From positions 155,828,199 to 155,892,198 of the forward strand of contig OX235279.1 in NCBI GenBank assembly GCA_944472155.2: DNA of 64,000 bases, written 5' to 3'. This document shows, one piece after another, positions 21,770-34,060 of the stretch; within the stretch, counting starts at the first letter, position 1; each line of letters starts with the position of its first letter. This DNA comes from Trichobilharzia szidati. Its lineage: Eukaryota; Platyhelminthes; Trematoda; Strigeidida; Schistosomatidae. The position numbers were made by a program, and so were the translations under genes. The notes under the pieces were generated by a model, which ran no database searches, had not been told where the DNA came from, and saw only the letters and a program-made list of their open reading frames with translations.

Positions 21770-22085
21770 AACTCATTGATGGTAGGATGCAGAGAGTCAG
21801 GATCAACCAGAAACACTCTTTCTGGACGAAAATGCGTAGTGGCGAACCAAAAGAAATTGTACTATCCCCCCTCTTGTGTTTTATGTATATCAACGAATAA
21901 CATGGGTTCACACAATCTGTGCAAGTGACCTTGTATTTCAGATAGCTCAATGTTGACAGTGACGTGCTTACATTGCAAACAGTTTTCAGCAATCTGTTGA
22001 AAGCGTTCGAAAATGGCCGCCACCCATCAACGTAGCAAAGTGTACAGCCATGCATATTAGGCACGCAATTATTAGATCATACAAC
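21770..22085 (+). pseudogene. degenerate LINE RT palm fragment
   Basis: Frame-shifting translation shows remnants of a VPQGSVLGPLLF-YINDM-like stretch (21850-21905). Near 22015-22055 a PPINVAKCTAMHI-like stretch matches the LPINxxKCxxMH motif downstream of the FADD site. The active site itself is not preserved. Confidence 0.4.
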
Positions 22086-22308
22086 GCAGATACTTTTAAA
22101 GCGTTCAAATTTCTAAGAAACGACTAAGCATTCGATCCATTTTTCTTTGTCGCTTTCGTCTTTGTGAGGCATCTCGAAGAACATGTAGGGTAAAGTTAAA
22201 AATCAGGAAGGGATTATGTTGACGTGTAACACTGGCACCCCAAGTCAGTTAATAACTACTGACTTCGGCTCCAAGAATAGATAGGGTCCGAGTTGATGAT
22301 CGAATCGG

Positions 22309-23445
22309 CTAGGAAGGGATCAAAGAGGCGCATGTGATTTTTGTAAAAAAAACAGAGGACAACGGGAAGCGGCACTCTTGCAGAGAAGAAGAAACCTTAG
22401 TCCATGTTTGGCCACGGTTGAAACAGCGTCTGAATGTGTTCTTTTGGATAGAAAGTTCCAATCCAGTCAATCTTATTGCAACAGATTCAGCTATCTTTGT
22501 AGGAGAGGTGAGCGAACTGCACGTGATAACGACTTCGTAATTCGGTATAAAATCCTGAAGGCTGTGTTGGCGCTGATGCAATGTCCAGTAAATACCAGTT
22601 GTGAGAGGATCGAGCTTCTCACTCAACAGATTCCCTCATAGATGAGCCAAGCTGCGAATATTCTCGAACGCATGAACGACCTTGCTTCATCGTACGTCCA
22701 ACATGTCTTGAACCACAGGGTTAATCATAATGGTATACGCGTGAAGAAGAGCTTAGGTAAGAAGAGGCGTCGTTCCGTTTCTGCGTGAACACTGGACGGC
22801 TACTGAAGGATATGAAGAGATGCGAAGAGTAGGGTTTTCCTTATCGCTTTGGCTTAACATTGCGATAGAATCTCTCCTTCGTTAGTAAAACGACGAGGAA
22901 CTGCAGCAGGGTGTCGTCGTATTCTCCTTCGCAGGTGAAATGGACTGTTGGGTGAGCACTGTTGAAGTGGCTCACAATCAAATCGCGTGTACGTAACCCT
23001 TCATCGCACACAACAAGAGTGTCATCCATCCATGTAACGACAATTCATTCCTATTCTTGCTATCTCATCTTTCAGCGGACTGTTCTCTGGTTTTGCTAGA
23101 AATAAGTTAGCGAAAATAGGTCCTAGTCAGGATCCCATGGCCACTCAATAAACTGGAGGGCGATCGTGACACTACGCTTCACTAACTGGTCATGCAAGGG
23201 TTGAATTGGCTGTATCGGCCACTTTGACGTCTGGTCACCAAGTGATTGAGACATGTCTCATATGGGACATGAGGGAACTCCTGATTTATGCTCTTTCGGT
23301 AGATAACCGTACTTGTGTGAAACGCTGTCCTCCCCCTGAGAGTTAGGTTTCCGTGTGCGTTTCGTGAAACATACCCCTCACCTTTTAAATCCTTCACTGC
23401 GTTTGTCACATCTCCCCCGACCACTTCAGTCTGATCATTCATCAT
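22309..23445 (-). pseudogene. PLE-B relic without nested insertions
   Basis: The fragments are the RT N-terminal region (23445-23182, containing HGNLTLRGRTAFHTSTV), the active site MDDTLVVCDEGLRTRD (23031-22841), and the GIY-YIG C-terminal region (22640-22309; LTGLELSIQKNTFRR). Frames change between blocks. This copy gives the uninterrupted reference that reveals the three insertions at 5.7-12.9 kb. Confidence 0.7.
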
Positions 23446-24059
23446 AAGTTACGGCTTCTCAAACTCGCTGCCGCCGTCCTCTGGTGTGCAGTTCATCTAG
23501 TTTATATCATAATCATGCTCCTCTACTCCTCCCTACACTGTTACATTCAATCATATACTGTCTACTAATCACCTACGACTTTCAATTAACGACTGCAGAT
23601 CCCTCGCTGGATGACCTTTCAAATCTGTTACGTCTCACTTGGCTCGTTCCAATCTTAATGGCCTTTTGTCGGATATAAGGCAGCGGTGATGATCTAAGCT
23701 AAATGGTCTCACCTTAAATACTTATAAACATCAGACAGTTTGCTTCAAATTCAGGCACAAACGTCGTTCACACGAACTGGTCCGTCCACATGATGCTTGT
23801 AGCACAGCATCGAGGTCATGGAAATGGGAACTAAGTCGAGCATAAAATATTTCGGAATAGTTCTATCCCCTGCCCTTCCTTGATCATCCCATATCTTACC
23901 GATTTCAAGGGAAATGTCCCGTCCAACCTGCTGCCTGAAGAAGGTAAGAATCAGTCAACCTCAACACTCACAGTTTCTTGACCCTTGAATCTCACCTACT
24001 GCACTTCACTGCTCCCCCTTAGTCTTACCTGGGCTACTCAAAAAAGACTATATCATATC

Positions 24060-25550
24060 TCCAACTGTGTGAAGGGTTGTATTTAGGCCAGGTGGTGTGC
24101 CACCAAGTCAGCTCGTTATTATTGTAGTTGACAGACACCTGAACTCATGTGAGAAGTGGTTCAAACACACACTCTAAGTCTCAGCACCCTCTTCATTCAC
24201 AACTCTAATCTTACCACGTGGGACTACAAGTCATTGTGAGGGATTATATTCTCGCACAACCAAGTACACAATCTCCACTACACCGTATTCGGACCGCCCC
24301 CTTCCTTTGTCATAGAGGTGGTGTACGGCGTGAGACTAACAACCTACTATATAACCGGAAAATAATTGGCTCCTTTTCATCTCCTCCTGGCTGTCAGAGA
24401 ATGTATATAGGGGCAAAGCAGGTAAAATCTCGGCTGGGCTGAATGGGCGATTTCGATCGGCGAAGACGTGAGCGAAATGCGCAGCAGAATCTACCCACTT
24501 CGCCCACACACCCCACACTCTCACCCATATCTCCCACCTCCAGAAGTGAGTAATTAGCCACTCTTCCCATTTATTCCACGTCTATTCCAACGTTTTCGCC
24601 CATTTATCTCACCTCTCGGACGAACAAATCACCCAAGTTTTCAATCACTTCCAATATTTTCACCCAGTTTTCCCACTGATCAAACGAACGGCTCACCAAC
24701 CTTCGGCCTCAACTGCTAGCGAATAAACTGAATTCTCCCACATTTACGAGCGCAATGAATACTCATCTTAGATTCTAAGATCTTTACAACTCTGTATTCC
24801 ACTGATATAAAACAAGGCTAGTGCAGTGTGGCAATAATACATTTCATACAATTGAATATTACTCTCGTCAAAACAGTTACAGGTAAAGAAAGTCAACAAT
24901 ATCGATTTCATATATTATTTCGGGGACCGTGATTGACTGGGACTGACTAGGTTGGCTGACGTTGCAGGGCACCTGTAACAGAGGAATCAGGGAAACAGTT
25001 GAATACGTTGAAATAACAATGAAGTAAGGAAAACAGTTGAACATTTGTTCATAAAAACTACCTCTTCTGATGAGTACTCATTTCTTTTCCGAGGTCGTTG
25101 ATTATGACACCAATTTTTGGTGACTTTGACTATCACTTCGGTGTTCCCCAGTTCCGATTGTTTACCAACTATGACATCCGAATATGTTGTTAGTGTACAA
25201 CGCTGTGTTGATTAAAAGTTTACATACGAATTATAAGTTGCAAAAATGTGTAATCACGAACGCCAATCTTACCCACAGTCCCCTTATGAGTCATCCATCT
25301 CGCCAAGCATCGGCCAACGACAGCATTCAGCAAACGAAGAGTAGAACTGATTGCGTCAGTTTGCACCTTGAATGAATGACAGCTGACACACCTAGAAAGC
25401 AAAACACATTGCTCTTCAATCTTCTCCTATTTGTACTTTATGCTGACACTATTTACAATCATCCAACAATCTTAGCTATTGATATTATCAACACCATCAT
25501 CGTCATTATTATTTTACACTTTTGACCGTTTTCCAACTACAAATACCAAT
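24060..25550 (-). other. non-coding part of segment U
   Basis: It contains no recognised gene. 24460-24720 holds repeated TCGCCCA/TCACCCA-type motifs (TGGGCGA/TGGGTGA on the other strand), also present at 35150-35350 and 50360-50560. Short open stretches are shared by all copies but lack any family signature. Confidence 0.5.
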
Positions 25551-25778
25551 TTTTTTCCTTCACGTTCCCCAATGGAACTTAGGGCTTCAAGCTAGTGGCT
25601 TGGAGTTTCTGTGGCAGTGTTTATTTTACAGGATGGGGTTGCTAGTCTGATGCCCAACCTCTCCTCTTCACCAGCATTATTTCTGGTATAGCGAGGTAAA
25701 GGAGTGCGTCGGCCGGGGATCGAACCCCGGACCATATGCGTGGTCGGCGAGCGTCCTAAACACTATGCCACCGACGCA
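25551..25778 (-). mobile_element. tRNA-headed SINE, family 2, in U copy 1
   Basis: The minus strand has a tRNA-like head (25778-25705) with TGCGTCGG pairing to CCGACGCA, a T-arm-like CCGGGGTTCGATCCCCGG, and A- and B-box-like promoter motifs. A ~150-base body follows, ending near GAACGTGAAGGAAAAAAA. It is the same insertion as at 34061 and 49265, carried along by duplication of U. Confidence 0.8.
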
Positions 25779-26344
25779 CACTAATACCAATAGGCTACTA
25801 TTATCGATTCCAGCTACCAAAACCCTGTAATGTAAATACTTTCGTTTTTGCTGCTTCCAAGTGAATACATCGGATAGAATATTATACCAAATTCAGAGAA
25901 CTCCACACTTCACCATAAAAAGTACTGTATTATGAAAGAGAAAATCATCGTTTCTATTGTTGTTATCATTGCTATTACTGCTAACTAGCAATTCTCTTCT
26001 TCTCCCTGCCATTATTATCAATATTATAACTAGGGAGTTAATTCCATATTTCCCATCTTAATACACACAGAGTTCCGTATGCATCAGGCAAACATCGCAT
26101 ATTCTCGAACACTTGCATTGGTTAGTTCACATTTCAGTGCTCTGGTGGGGGGAAAACACTTAATGCTCTTAAATTAACTAACTCTAATTGAATGCTTGTA
26201 AAACCAATTCACCACATTATACTAACGCAGAAACTAACCTTATGTATGCTTACGGAATAATTGAACATTCGTCTTCCATTGTTTTAATGTATACGTTAAG
26301 CGGTCACGCACGCCTGTGTGTGTTTACTTCGCGTGCTTCGAAGG

Positions 26345-29179
26345 GAAAGACGCTGTAGTCAGTTTCAAGATCATGATGGGTTCCTGCGTCTACTGGTTAT
26401 ATGTTTTCGTGAATTCGTTTTCCATTGAATTTTAAAGGTTTTTATGAACGTTTTGCTTGTTTTGGAGTATGTAGGTCAGTTTTTTGTCACTGGATGCTAC
26501 TATGACGTTTATTTTTAGCTTTCAGTTCCCAGTTTTGTGTTGGTAGTTAAGGATTATGGTAAATCTGCAATCATTGAGCCGATTCACATATACTATGCTG
26601 ATATAGTAACTTTTCTCAGTAATTGTTGGATCAAACAGTGGCAGAACAGTTATGGATTATTTGCTTAAGGTAGAACTGTGCGCTGGTTTATCATCATGAC
26701 TGGCACCAATTCAGCACCTTGTTCTTATTCTACGCATTATCAGAAGTAGCTTACCTGCCTTATTGCAGCCCTTCTAGTCCAGGTTCTGCTCCTCCCAAGC
26801 TTACCATAATGCTGAATTAAATCTCACTAGTTCCAACGTTCTACAGTCAGTAAATCCCGGATCTTTTCTTAAATAGACACTTTAATTTCACAGTCTAGAA
26901 CTCAGTTTTGGTTTTCTGCATGACTGACACTAATTCAACACCATGTTCTTTTTCTAGACATTTTCAGGAGTAGATGAGAACCTACTGGTTTTGCTTATCA
27001 GCTTTATTTAAACCCTTTGAGCTCATTTTCAGTACGGACTAGCTTAACTTCAGAAGAAAATGACTTAATTTAGCACATAGTGGCAATTTTTTGAGCTTAA
27101 ATTTGGAAATGATATTTGGAAACTGTAGTACAATGTCACTGCTAATCCGTCAAGTTAGGTTCACTGGTAGCACCCTGTAAATAAGCAAAATAAAATATCA
27201 ATTGATGAAACATTGTGCTCATCACATTCTCAGCATTTACATTTAGAAAAGTTTGCTTACATAACTGCCACTGTTATATCCCCTGCTATCTTTTCCATTT
27301 TCCTAGAAATAAAAACAATGTTGTGATTACTGGATGTTGTCTTAACGTTAACCTATAAAACGAAGCGGGCGTTTAACAGTATTACCTGAATTCCTTTCTT
27401 CTGGTTACGCCCTTGGACACGATCTTTCAAATTATGAATGTACGATTTCGTGGCCTAATCCATTATGTCACCAACCTCTCTCGATGTCATCAGTCGGTCG
27501 CTACAGAAATAAGTACTTCACTAATGAACCTTACATCTCGTGACTGAATTTCGAACATCTGAATATCCCTAAATTCCTTGATTTAAATGGTGTAGTAAAA
27601 TCATCACTAAAATCACAGTAGGGTCGAAAGCGTATCCTATCTTCACTTTCCATTTCAACTATATTCCCCCGGTTTGCCTGAGGCTAAGATTACATTGTCC
27701 GGAGAATAAGAGGTAAATATGACGTTCAGATAAGTTAACTTTCCTTTACTAAACTTAACGCCTTTAGTACATGCTTGACACCTGTACTTTTCATTAAGTG
27801 CACGTGCTCAACATAACGCTGAGCTGCCTGCTTAGCCACAACATATCCACAGTGCACGAACTGTCTGATAATGCGCATATAGAATTCAAAGGGAAATGCA
27901 CTGAATCCCTCTAATAGCCCATGCAGCTCGACGTCATCCACTATGTTTCAGAGAATGAATATTGTAAACAATATGTTCATCTCCGAAACAGTTCTCAGAT
28001 TGCAGTAAGAAATTACTCCAATCTGTCCGAACAGCATCCACAAACAGTCGGCTGTATTTGGTACTCGAAAGTAAGTATATTGCCAGGGAAAATTTCCTAT
28101 AATTATAGTACAGGGGGGAGGCAGAATGTTCCTGAGTAGGCGAGACCCAAATATAGTAGCTTTATAGAAGGACCAGGATTATTTCAGTACATATTGGGTT
28201 CACTTCAAGTAGATAAATATTCATTTACCGTAAAAGGCATTATTGTTGCGTTGGTTAGACTTTGCTGAGAATTGTTGCAAGGTTGGTATTTTAAGCGTCC
28301 CGAGCTTACTAAACTATACCTCCAAAAGTGCATTCATACCTCGCAAACTTATATTCCATAGGGCCAGATGGGTCTTTTTTTACCTGAATCAAGCCGTTAG
28401 GATGTGTTGGATTCCTTTCAAAGGAATAATGAACAATTTAGTCGTTACCTTCATAAATGTATCAAAAGCTTGCTTAAGTTGCACCCACGTATAAAACACA
28501 CAACTAAGCATTATTCTTTGGAATATAGCCATCACATCAGACAATATAGATGACACATTTCGTGTAGTAGAGGCTGCAGGAGTATGTTGTAACGTCATGT
28601 AATGGTTTTAACAATGACTAACGAACACAACATTATAATTTGAAGTAGATGAATAATAGTATATATTTCAGTGCTCATAAACCACTGTTGTGACCTAGTA
28701 CATTTAATTGATTTATGCTGACCTAATATGCACAAATCCCACAGGTCACTAAACTAACAACTTGAAATAGTGGATCAGTTAGTACATACATTTATCTATA
28801 TGTTCTAATTAAAGACACATATGTTTAGAAATTGTAGTTGAATTATATTCGCCTAGTAAGCAAAAATGCATACATCCTACTTTGGGCTTAAAATAAATGC
28901 ATCAAAATTATTGTTAATTTATATTCACTTGCTAGACATTCTCATACATCTCAAAGTACTTTAAATACCACAAATGCATCCAAATAGCGTGTGACTATCA
29001 CACTACACTCACACCAAAAAAAATTAACACGCCGTTATATTATGGTAAGTTAAGCCTGAAATTAAACTGATTGTAAATTTCCGTGTCAAAATAAAGAGAC
29101 TGCCATTTTAACTTATATTTTAGACCGATAAGAAGCCAGCTAGCCAACAGCCAATCAAAATCTGCCTATATCGCTTTTC
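26345..29179. mobile_element. 2,835-bp unclassified DNA-transposon-like insertion
   Basis: It is flanked by the 9-bp direct repeat CTTCGAAGG (26336-26344 and 29180-29188). Other U copies at 33.50, 43.91 and 48.71 kb have this motif once, uninterrupted. The ends are imperfect inverted repeats: GAAAGACGCTGTAGTCAG on the left and GAAAAGCGATATAGGCAG on the right (reversed), 13 of 18 matching. No transposase is recognised; internal open stretches (such as 28243-28494) are short. It is probably non-autonomous. A 9-bp duplication would suit Mutator-like elements and 8-9 bp Merlin, but the superfamily is not determined. Confidence 0.65.
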
Positions 29180-29639
29180 CTTCGAAGGTGGGTTTTGCCC
29201 AGTATGCATTTTCCACGTCTTCGCTCGTGCATTTAACGCAGAGTTGTTCGTGTTTGACCGTAGAACGTGAAAAACTGGGTGCATTATAGTATATTAGTCG
29301 GAGTCTCATATCGTTCACAAGACTGCTGGTTACAGTGATCCTGAAACATATTCCATCCACTTCCATGTTTAGGATGCGGGCCAAGACAACCAATAAGCTG
29401 TAAAACAGTGAACGAAAAACATACAGCTAATGAATGATGGAGGGGCAGGAGGTATGGACAGGAAAGAGAGAGAGTTGGCAAATCACACAATATGGCACAA
29501 GTCATCTGGAGATCGGATTTAATGCTTGAGAGCCGGTAAGAAATATTCGCTGTAATTGTTTCGTGTTTGGATTTAATTTAGAAGTCCTGAAACTAGGCAT
29601 TCAGCACCATATATGTCGTACCAATTACCAGTATCCAAT

Positions 29640-30366
29640 TCGAGCCAGCTAATAAATCCCTTAAGCTTTGGTACAGTATAAGTGGTGGGGCCAATTAGTC
29701 AGGTTTATTTAGAAACCAGTTAACTTCAAATTCAGATGATTAGGAAAGAAGGCCCTTGTGGCCTGTGTTAATCCTGGCAAAATATATCTCTGCAGAGATA
29801 TAACTTCCCTTTGGAAGCGTTCACAGATGAAGGTGACGCCACTGATTCAGGTAAGGAGCTCCAGTCGTTGACCCCTCTGTGAGTGAATCTAAATTCTGCA
29901 CGTATTTTAGTCGTACTCGGTGTCAGCATCTTTTTGCCGTGACCCCGTAAATGTATCCTAGAAGGGGAGAGAAGTTTGGAAAGGTCAGTTCCTAAATCAC
30001 CCTTAAGTATACGGTATGCTAAAATTAAGTCGCCTCTCTTCCTTCGGTATGATAACGGGAAGAGATTTAAATGCTCCATCCTCATATCATAAGGAAGGTG
30101 TGAGATACCACTAACTAATTTCGTTCCTACTCTCTGTACTCTTTCCGGGATATGTGCCTCCTTTTTGAAGCATGGACTCGCCGATTGTATGCAGTATTCT
30201 AGATGAGGCCTGACATATGTTTCGTAGAGTATTTGCCCTCGTCTAATCGTTTGAAAGCCCTTCGAAGTGCCCATAGCATTCGAAAAGCCCTAGTTTTAGC
30301 TGCATTATTTATGAAATTGTTTTCAAGTCATTGCTAACAATGATTCCTAGATCCTTCTGTTCGTTA
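29640..30366 (-). pseudogene. CR1 LINE 3' end, U copy 1
   Basis: The 168-codon stretch 30274-29768 (YETYVRPHLEYCIQSASP, ending CRDIFCQD) is the C-terminal region after the RT palm of the PHD-type CR1 LINE seen in fuller form at 44.3-48.1 kb. It starts abruptly at the tubulin join (GTTAACGAACAGAAGGA) and continues into the LINE 3' untranslated region. Confidence 0.85.
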
Positions 30367-30457
30367 ACAACTAGTTTTGTGTACGACGGATAAGACTTCT
30401 ATTTCCAGGCCGTAGGTGTTACGAACTTCCTGGAATAACCTTGTATTTGCAAAGTGG

Positions 30458-31148
30458 CCAATCAGACGATTCAAGTTCGTATATGATGGTCGGTCGATGG
30501 TCAGATTACGACGACAGATCTCGTAAATCGCCTCGTTATCCACCATGAAAGCACAATCTGAGTTCTCCAATGTTGTTTGCGTCGTCAGAATAGAGTTGTA
30601 CGGCTCAACAACAGCCGTCGAGATGTGTGGAGCCGGATATACAGCGAACTCCAGTTTCGCCTTCTTCCCGAAATCCACCGACAGTCGCTCCATCAGCAAC
30701 GACGTGAAACCCGAACCAGTTCCACCTCCAAACGAGTGGAATATCAGCAAGCCCTGCAGAACCGTACATCTCTCCGACAACTTCCGTATCCCATCCAACA
30801 CTTCGTCCACCAACTCCTTACCCACAGTGTAGTGACCACGAGCGTAATTGTTCGCCGCGTCCTCCTTGCCACTGATCATCTGCTCTGGGTGAAACAACTC
30901 TCTGTACTTCCCATGGCGTAACCCGTCGGCTCAAGATCCACAAACACAGCACGAGGGACGTAGTGACCAGAGCCCGTCTCGCTGAAGAACGTGCTGAACG
31001 CGTCATTCCCACTGCCACTGGACATTGGTGACTCACTCGAGAGTCAACCATCCGGTTCAATCCCGTGCTCCAGGCAGTACAACTCCCAACACGAATCGCC
31101 GATCTGCACACCAGCTTGACCAACATGAAGGCTGATACATTCACGCAT
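30458..31148 (-). pseudogene. alpha-tubulin pseudogene, left arm
   Basis: Starting at ATG 31148 the frame reads [20 protein letters not shown], the invariant start of alpha-tubulin. An in-frame TGA follows [10 protein letters not shown]; then come [19 protein letters not shown] and, after a frameshift and short deletion near 30915, [20 protein letters not shown]. The nucleotide-binding loop GGGTGSG and the NLNRLIG stretch are present. Homology ends at ~30458, about residue 230 of the usual ~450, so the second half is missing. It is intronless and non-functional. Confidence 0.93.
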
Positions 31149-31290
31149 AATGTAAACTGACAACCGCTTTCCTGGAGTACAGTCACGTAAAGTCAAGTCA
31201 CGCCACGCCAAAGTGTTTCGATACATACATTGAGTAGACAATTTCTCAACAACTCACTTTACCACGACTCGAACGTCTATGAGGTGATTT

Positions 31291-31389
31291 CGAATATCCT
31301 GTTGTCAGGGAAGTTCTTTCTTTTGTTTGCATCTTTTTTGGTTTGCGGCTTGGCATCCTAACATGCACAGCTTACCATTCATTTTTCAA
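31291..31389. repeat. palindrome spacer, equals the end of repeat Q
   Basis: The ~99 bases between the arms match 36196-36298 with few changes (CGAATATCCTGTTGTCAGGG through TTCATTTTTCAA). Confidence 0.85.
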
Positions 31390-31531
31390 AAATCACCTCA
31401 TAGACGTTCGAGTCGTGGTAAAGTGAGTTGTTTAGAAATTGTCTACTCAATGTATGTATCGAAACAGTTTGGCGTGGCGTGACTTGACTTTACGTGACTG
31501 TACTCCGGGAAAGCGGTTGTCAGTATACATT

Positions 31532-32223
31532 ATGCGTGAATGTATCAGCCTTCATGTTGGTCAAGCTGGTGTGCAGATCGGCGATTCGTGTTGGGAGTTG
31601 TACTGCCTGGAGCACGGGATTGAACCGGATGGTTGACTCTCGAGTGAGTCACCAATGTCCAGTGGCAGTGGGAATGACGCGTTCAGCACGTTCTTCAGCG
31701 AGACGGGCTCTGGTCACTACGTCCCTCGTGCTGTGTTTGTGGATCTTGAGCCGACGGGTTACGCCATGGGAAGTACAGAGAGTTGTTTCACCCAGAGCAG
31801 ATGATCAGTGGCAAGGAGGACGCGGCGAACAATTACGCTCGTGGTCACTACACTGTGGGTAAGGAGTTGGTGGACGAAGTGTTGGATGGGATACGGAAGT
31901 TGTCGGAGAGATGTACGGTTCTGCAGGGCTTGCTGATATTCCACTCGTTTGGAGGTGGAACTGGTTCGGGTTTCACGTCGTTGCTGATGGAGCGACTGTC
32001 GGTGGATTTCGGGAAGAAGGCGAAACTGGAGTTCGCTGTATATCCGGCTCCACACATCTCGACGGCTGTTGTTGAGCCGTACAACTCTATTCTGACGACG
32101 CAAACAACATTGGAGAACTCAGATTGTGCTTTCATGGTGGATAACGAGGCGATTTACGAGATCTGTCGTCGTAATCTGACCATCGACCGACCATCATATA
32201 CGAACTTGAATCGTCTGATTGGC
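31532..32223 (+). pseudogene. alpha-tubulin pseudogene, right arm
   Basis: This is the mirror copy of the left-arm pseudogene with the same in-frame TGA after HGIEPDG, the same frameshift near 31770, and the same loss of everything after NLNRLIG. The shared lesions show the gene was already broken before the inverted duplication. Alpha-tubulin is identified over beta by [17 protein letters not shown] and [16 protein letters not shown]. The 140 bases upstream also match between arms and may be tubulin 5' sequence. Confidence 0.93.
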
Positions 32224-32312
32224 CACTTTGCAAATACAAGGTTATTCCAGGAAGTTCGTAACACCTACGGCCTGGAAATAGAAGTCTTATCCGTCGTACA
32301 CAAAACTAGTTG
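32224..32312 (+). other. junction sequence between tubulin and LINE
   Basis: Encodes [18 protein letters not shown] in the tubulin frame. A diverged copy lies at 42122-42174 on the minus strand ([17 protein letters not shown]). It is not part of tubulin. Its origin is not recognised; the mirror copy is at 30457-30367. Confidence 0.6.
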
Positions 32313-33050
32313 TTAACGAACAGAAGGATCTAGGAATCATTGTTAGCAATGACTTGAAAACAATTTCATAAATAATGCAGCTAAAACTAGGGCTTTTCGA
32401 ATGCTATGGGCACTTCGAAGGGCTTTCAAACGATTAGACGAGGGCAAATACTCTACGAAACATATGTCAGGCCTCATCTAGAATACTGCATACAATCGGC
32501 GAGTCCATGCTTCAAAAAGGAGGCACATATCCCGGAAAGAGTACAGAGAGTAGGAACGAAATTAGTTAGTGGTATCTCACACCTTCCTTATGATATGAGG
32601 ATGGAGCATTTAAATCTCTTCCCGTTATCATACCGAAGGAAGAGAGGCGACTTAATTTTAGCATACCGTATACTTAAGGGTGATTTAGGAACTGACCTTT
32701 CCAAACTTCTCTCCCCTTCTAGGATACATTTACGGGGTCACGGCAAAAAGATGCTGACACCGAGTACGACTAAAATACGTGCAGAATTTAGATTCACTCA
32801 CAGAGGGGTCAACGACTGGAGCTCCTTACCTGAATCAGTGGCGTCACCTTCATCTGTGAACGCTTCCAAAGGGAAGTTATATCTCTGCAGAGATATATTT
32901 TGCCAGGATTAACACAGGCCACAAGGGCCTTCTTTCCTAATCATCTGAATTTGAAGTTAACTGGTTTCTAAATAAACCTGACTAATTGGCCCCACCACTT
33001 ATACTGTACCAAAGCTTAAGGGATTTATTAGCTGGCTCGAATTGGATACT
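32313..33050 (+). pseudogene. CR1 LINE 3' end, U copy 2
   Basis: It matches 47512-48250. The first ~80 bases differ at many positions from the 47.5-kb copy, while the rest is near-identical. The 168-codon stretch 32406-32912 is the RT C-terminal region with VRPHLEYCIQSASPCF. Confidence 0.85.
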
Positions 33051-34060
33051 GGTAATTGGTACGACATATATGGTGCTGAATGCCTAGTTTCAGGACTTCT
33101 AAATTAAATCCAAACACGAAACAATTACAGCGAATATTTCTTACCGGCTCTCAAGCATTAAATCCGATCTCCAGATGACTTGCGCCATATTGTGTGATTT
33201 GCCAACTCTCTCTCTTTCCTGTCCATACCTCCCGCCCCTCCGTCATTCATTAGCTGTATGTTTTTCGTTCACTGTTTTACAGCTTATTGGTTGTCTTGGC
33301 CCGCATCCTAAACATGGAAGTGGATGGAATATGTTTCAGGATCACTGTAACCAGCAGTCTTGTGAACGATATGAGACTCCGACTAATATACTATAATGCA
33401 CCCAGTTTTTCACGTTCTACGGTCAAACACGAACAACTCTGCGTTAAATGCACGAGCGAAGACGTGGAAAATGCATACTGGGCAAAACCCACCTTCGAAG
33501 GACGCGAAGAAAACACACACACAGGCGTGCGTGACCGCTTAACGTATACATTAAAACAGTGGAAGACGAATGTTCAATTATTCCGTAAGCATACATAAGG
33601 TTAGTTTCTGCGTTAGTATAATGTGGTGAATCGGTTTTTACAAGCATTCAATTAGAGTTAGTTAATTTAAGAGCATTAAGTGTTTTCCCCCCACCAGAGC
33701 ACTGAAATGTGAACTAACCAATGCAAATGTTCGAGAATATGCGATGTTTGCCTGATGCATACGGAACTCTGTGTGTATTAAGATGGGAAATATGGAATTA
33801 ACTCCCTAGTTATAATATTGATAATAATGGCAGGGAGAAGAAGAGAATTGCTAGTTAGCAGTAATAGCAATGATAACAACAATAGAAACGATGATTTTCT
33901 CTTTCATAATACAGTACTTTTTATGGTGAAGTGTGGAGTTCTCTGAATTTGGTATAATATTCTATCCGATGTATTCACTCGGAAGCAGCAAAACCGAAAG
34001 TATTTACATTACAGGGTTTTGGTAGCTGGAATCGATAATAGTAGCCTATTGGTATTAGTG
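33050..34060 (+). other. non-coding part of segment U
   Basis: Includes a ~310-base open stretch (33287-33598; MEVDGICFRITVTSSLV and further on VKHEQLCVKCTSEDVENAYW) present in all copies. A 160-base part of it stands alone, inverted, at 43.88-44.05 kb. No protein family is recognised. The insertion site used in U copy 1 is at 33496-33505. Confidence 0.5.

Larger units (their letters stand above)
22309..31289 (-). repeat. segment U copy 1: left arm of the palindrome, extended
   Basis: Read on the minus strand from 31289, the order is alpha-tubulin pseudogene, CR1 3' end, non-coding spacer with SINE, a TGGGYGA-rich patch, then the PLE-B relic to 22309. From 31289 to about 23931 it mirrors 31390-35912; beyond that it matches 51.12-52.31 kb instead. 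It contains a 2,835-bp insertion (26345-29179) that the other copies lack. Confidence 0.9.

Noticed and set aside
25063..25110. CTGATGAGTACTC as a possible hammerhead ribozyme core
   Set aside because: No GAAA box with a pairing stem II follows, and no cleavage triplet is in place. The match to the seven-base box is probably chance.
25705..25778. Functional tRNA gene
   Set aside because: The head folds partly like a tRNA, but it is followed by a conserved non-tRNA body, is present in several copies, and lacks a convincing anticodon arm. A SINE explains it better.
30364..30897. Functional alpha-tubulin gene
   Set aside because: The open stretch lacks the N-terminus in frame because of a stop and a frameshift, and it lacks the entire C-terminal half. 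Non-tubulin sequence follows directly.
31390..32223. Beta-tubulin
   Set aside because: [17 protein letters not shown] and [16 protein letters not shown] are alpha-tubulin signatures. Beta-tubulin begins MREI and has different residues at these places.
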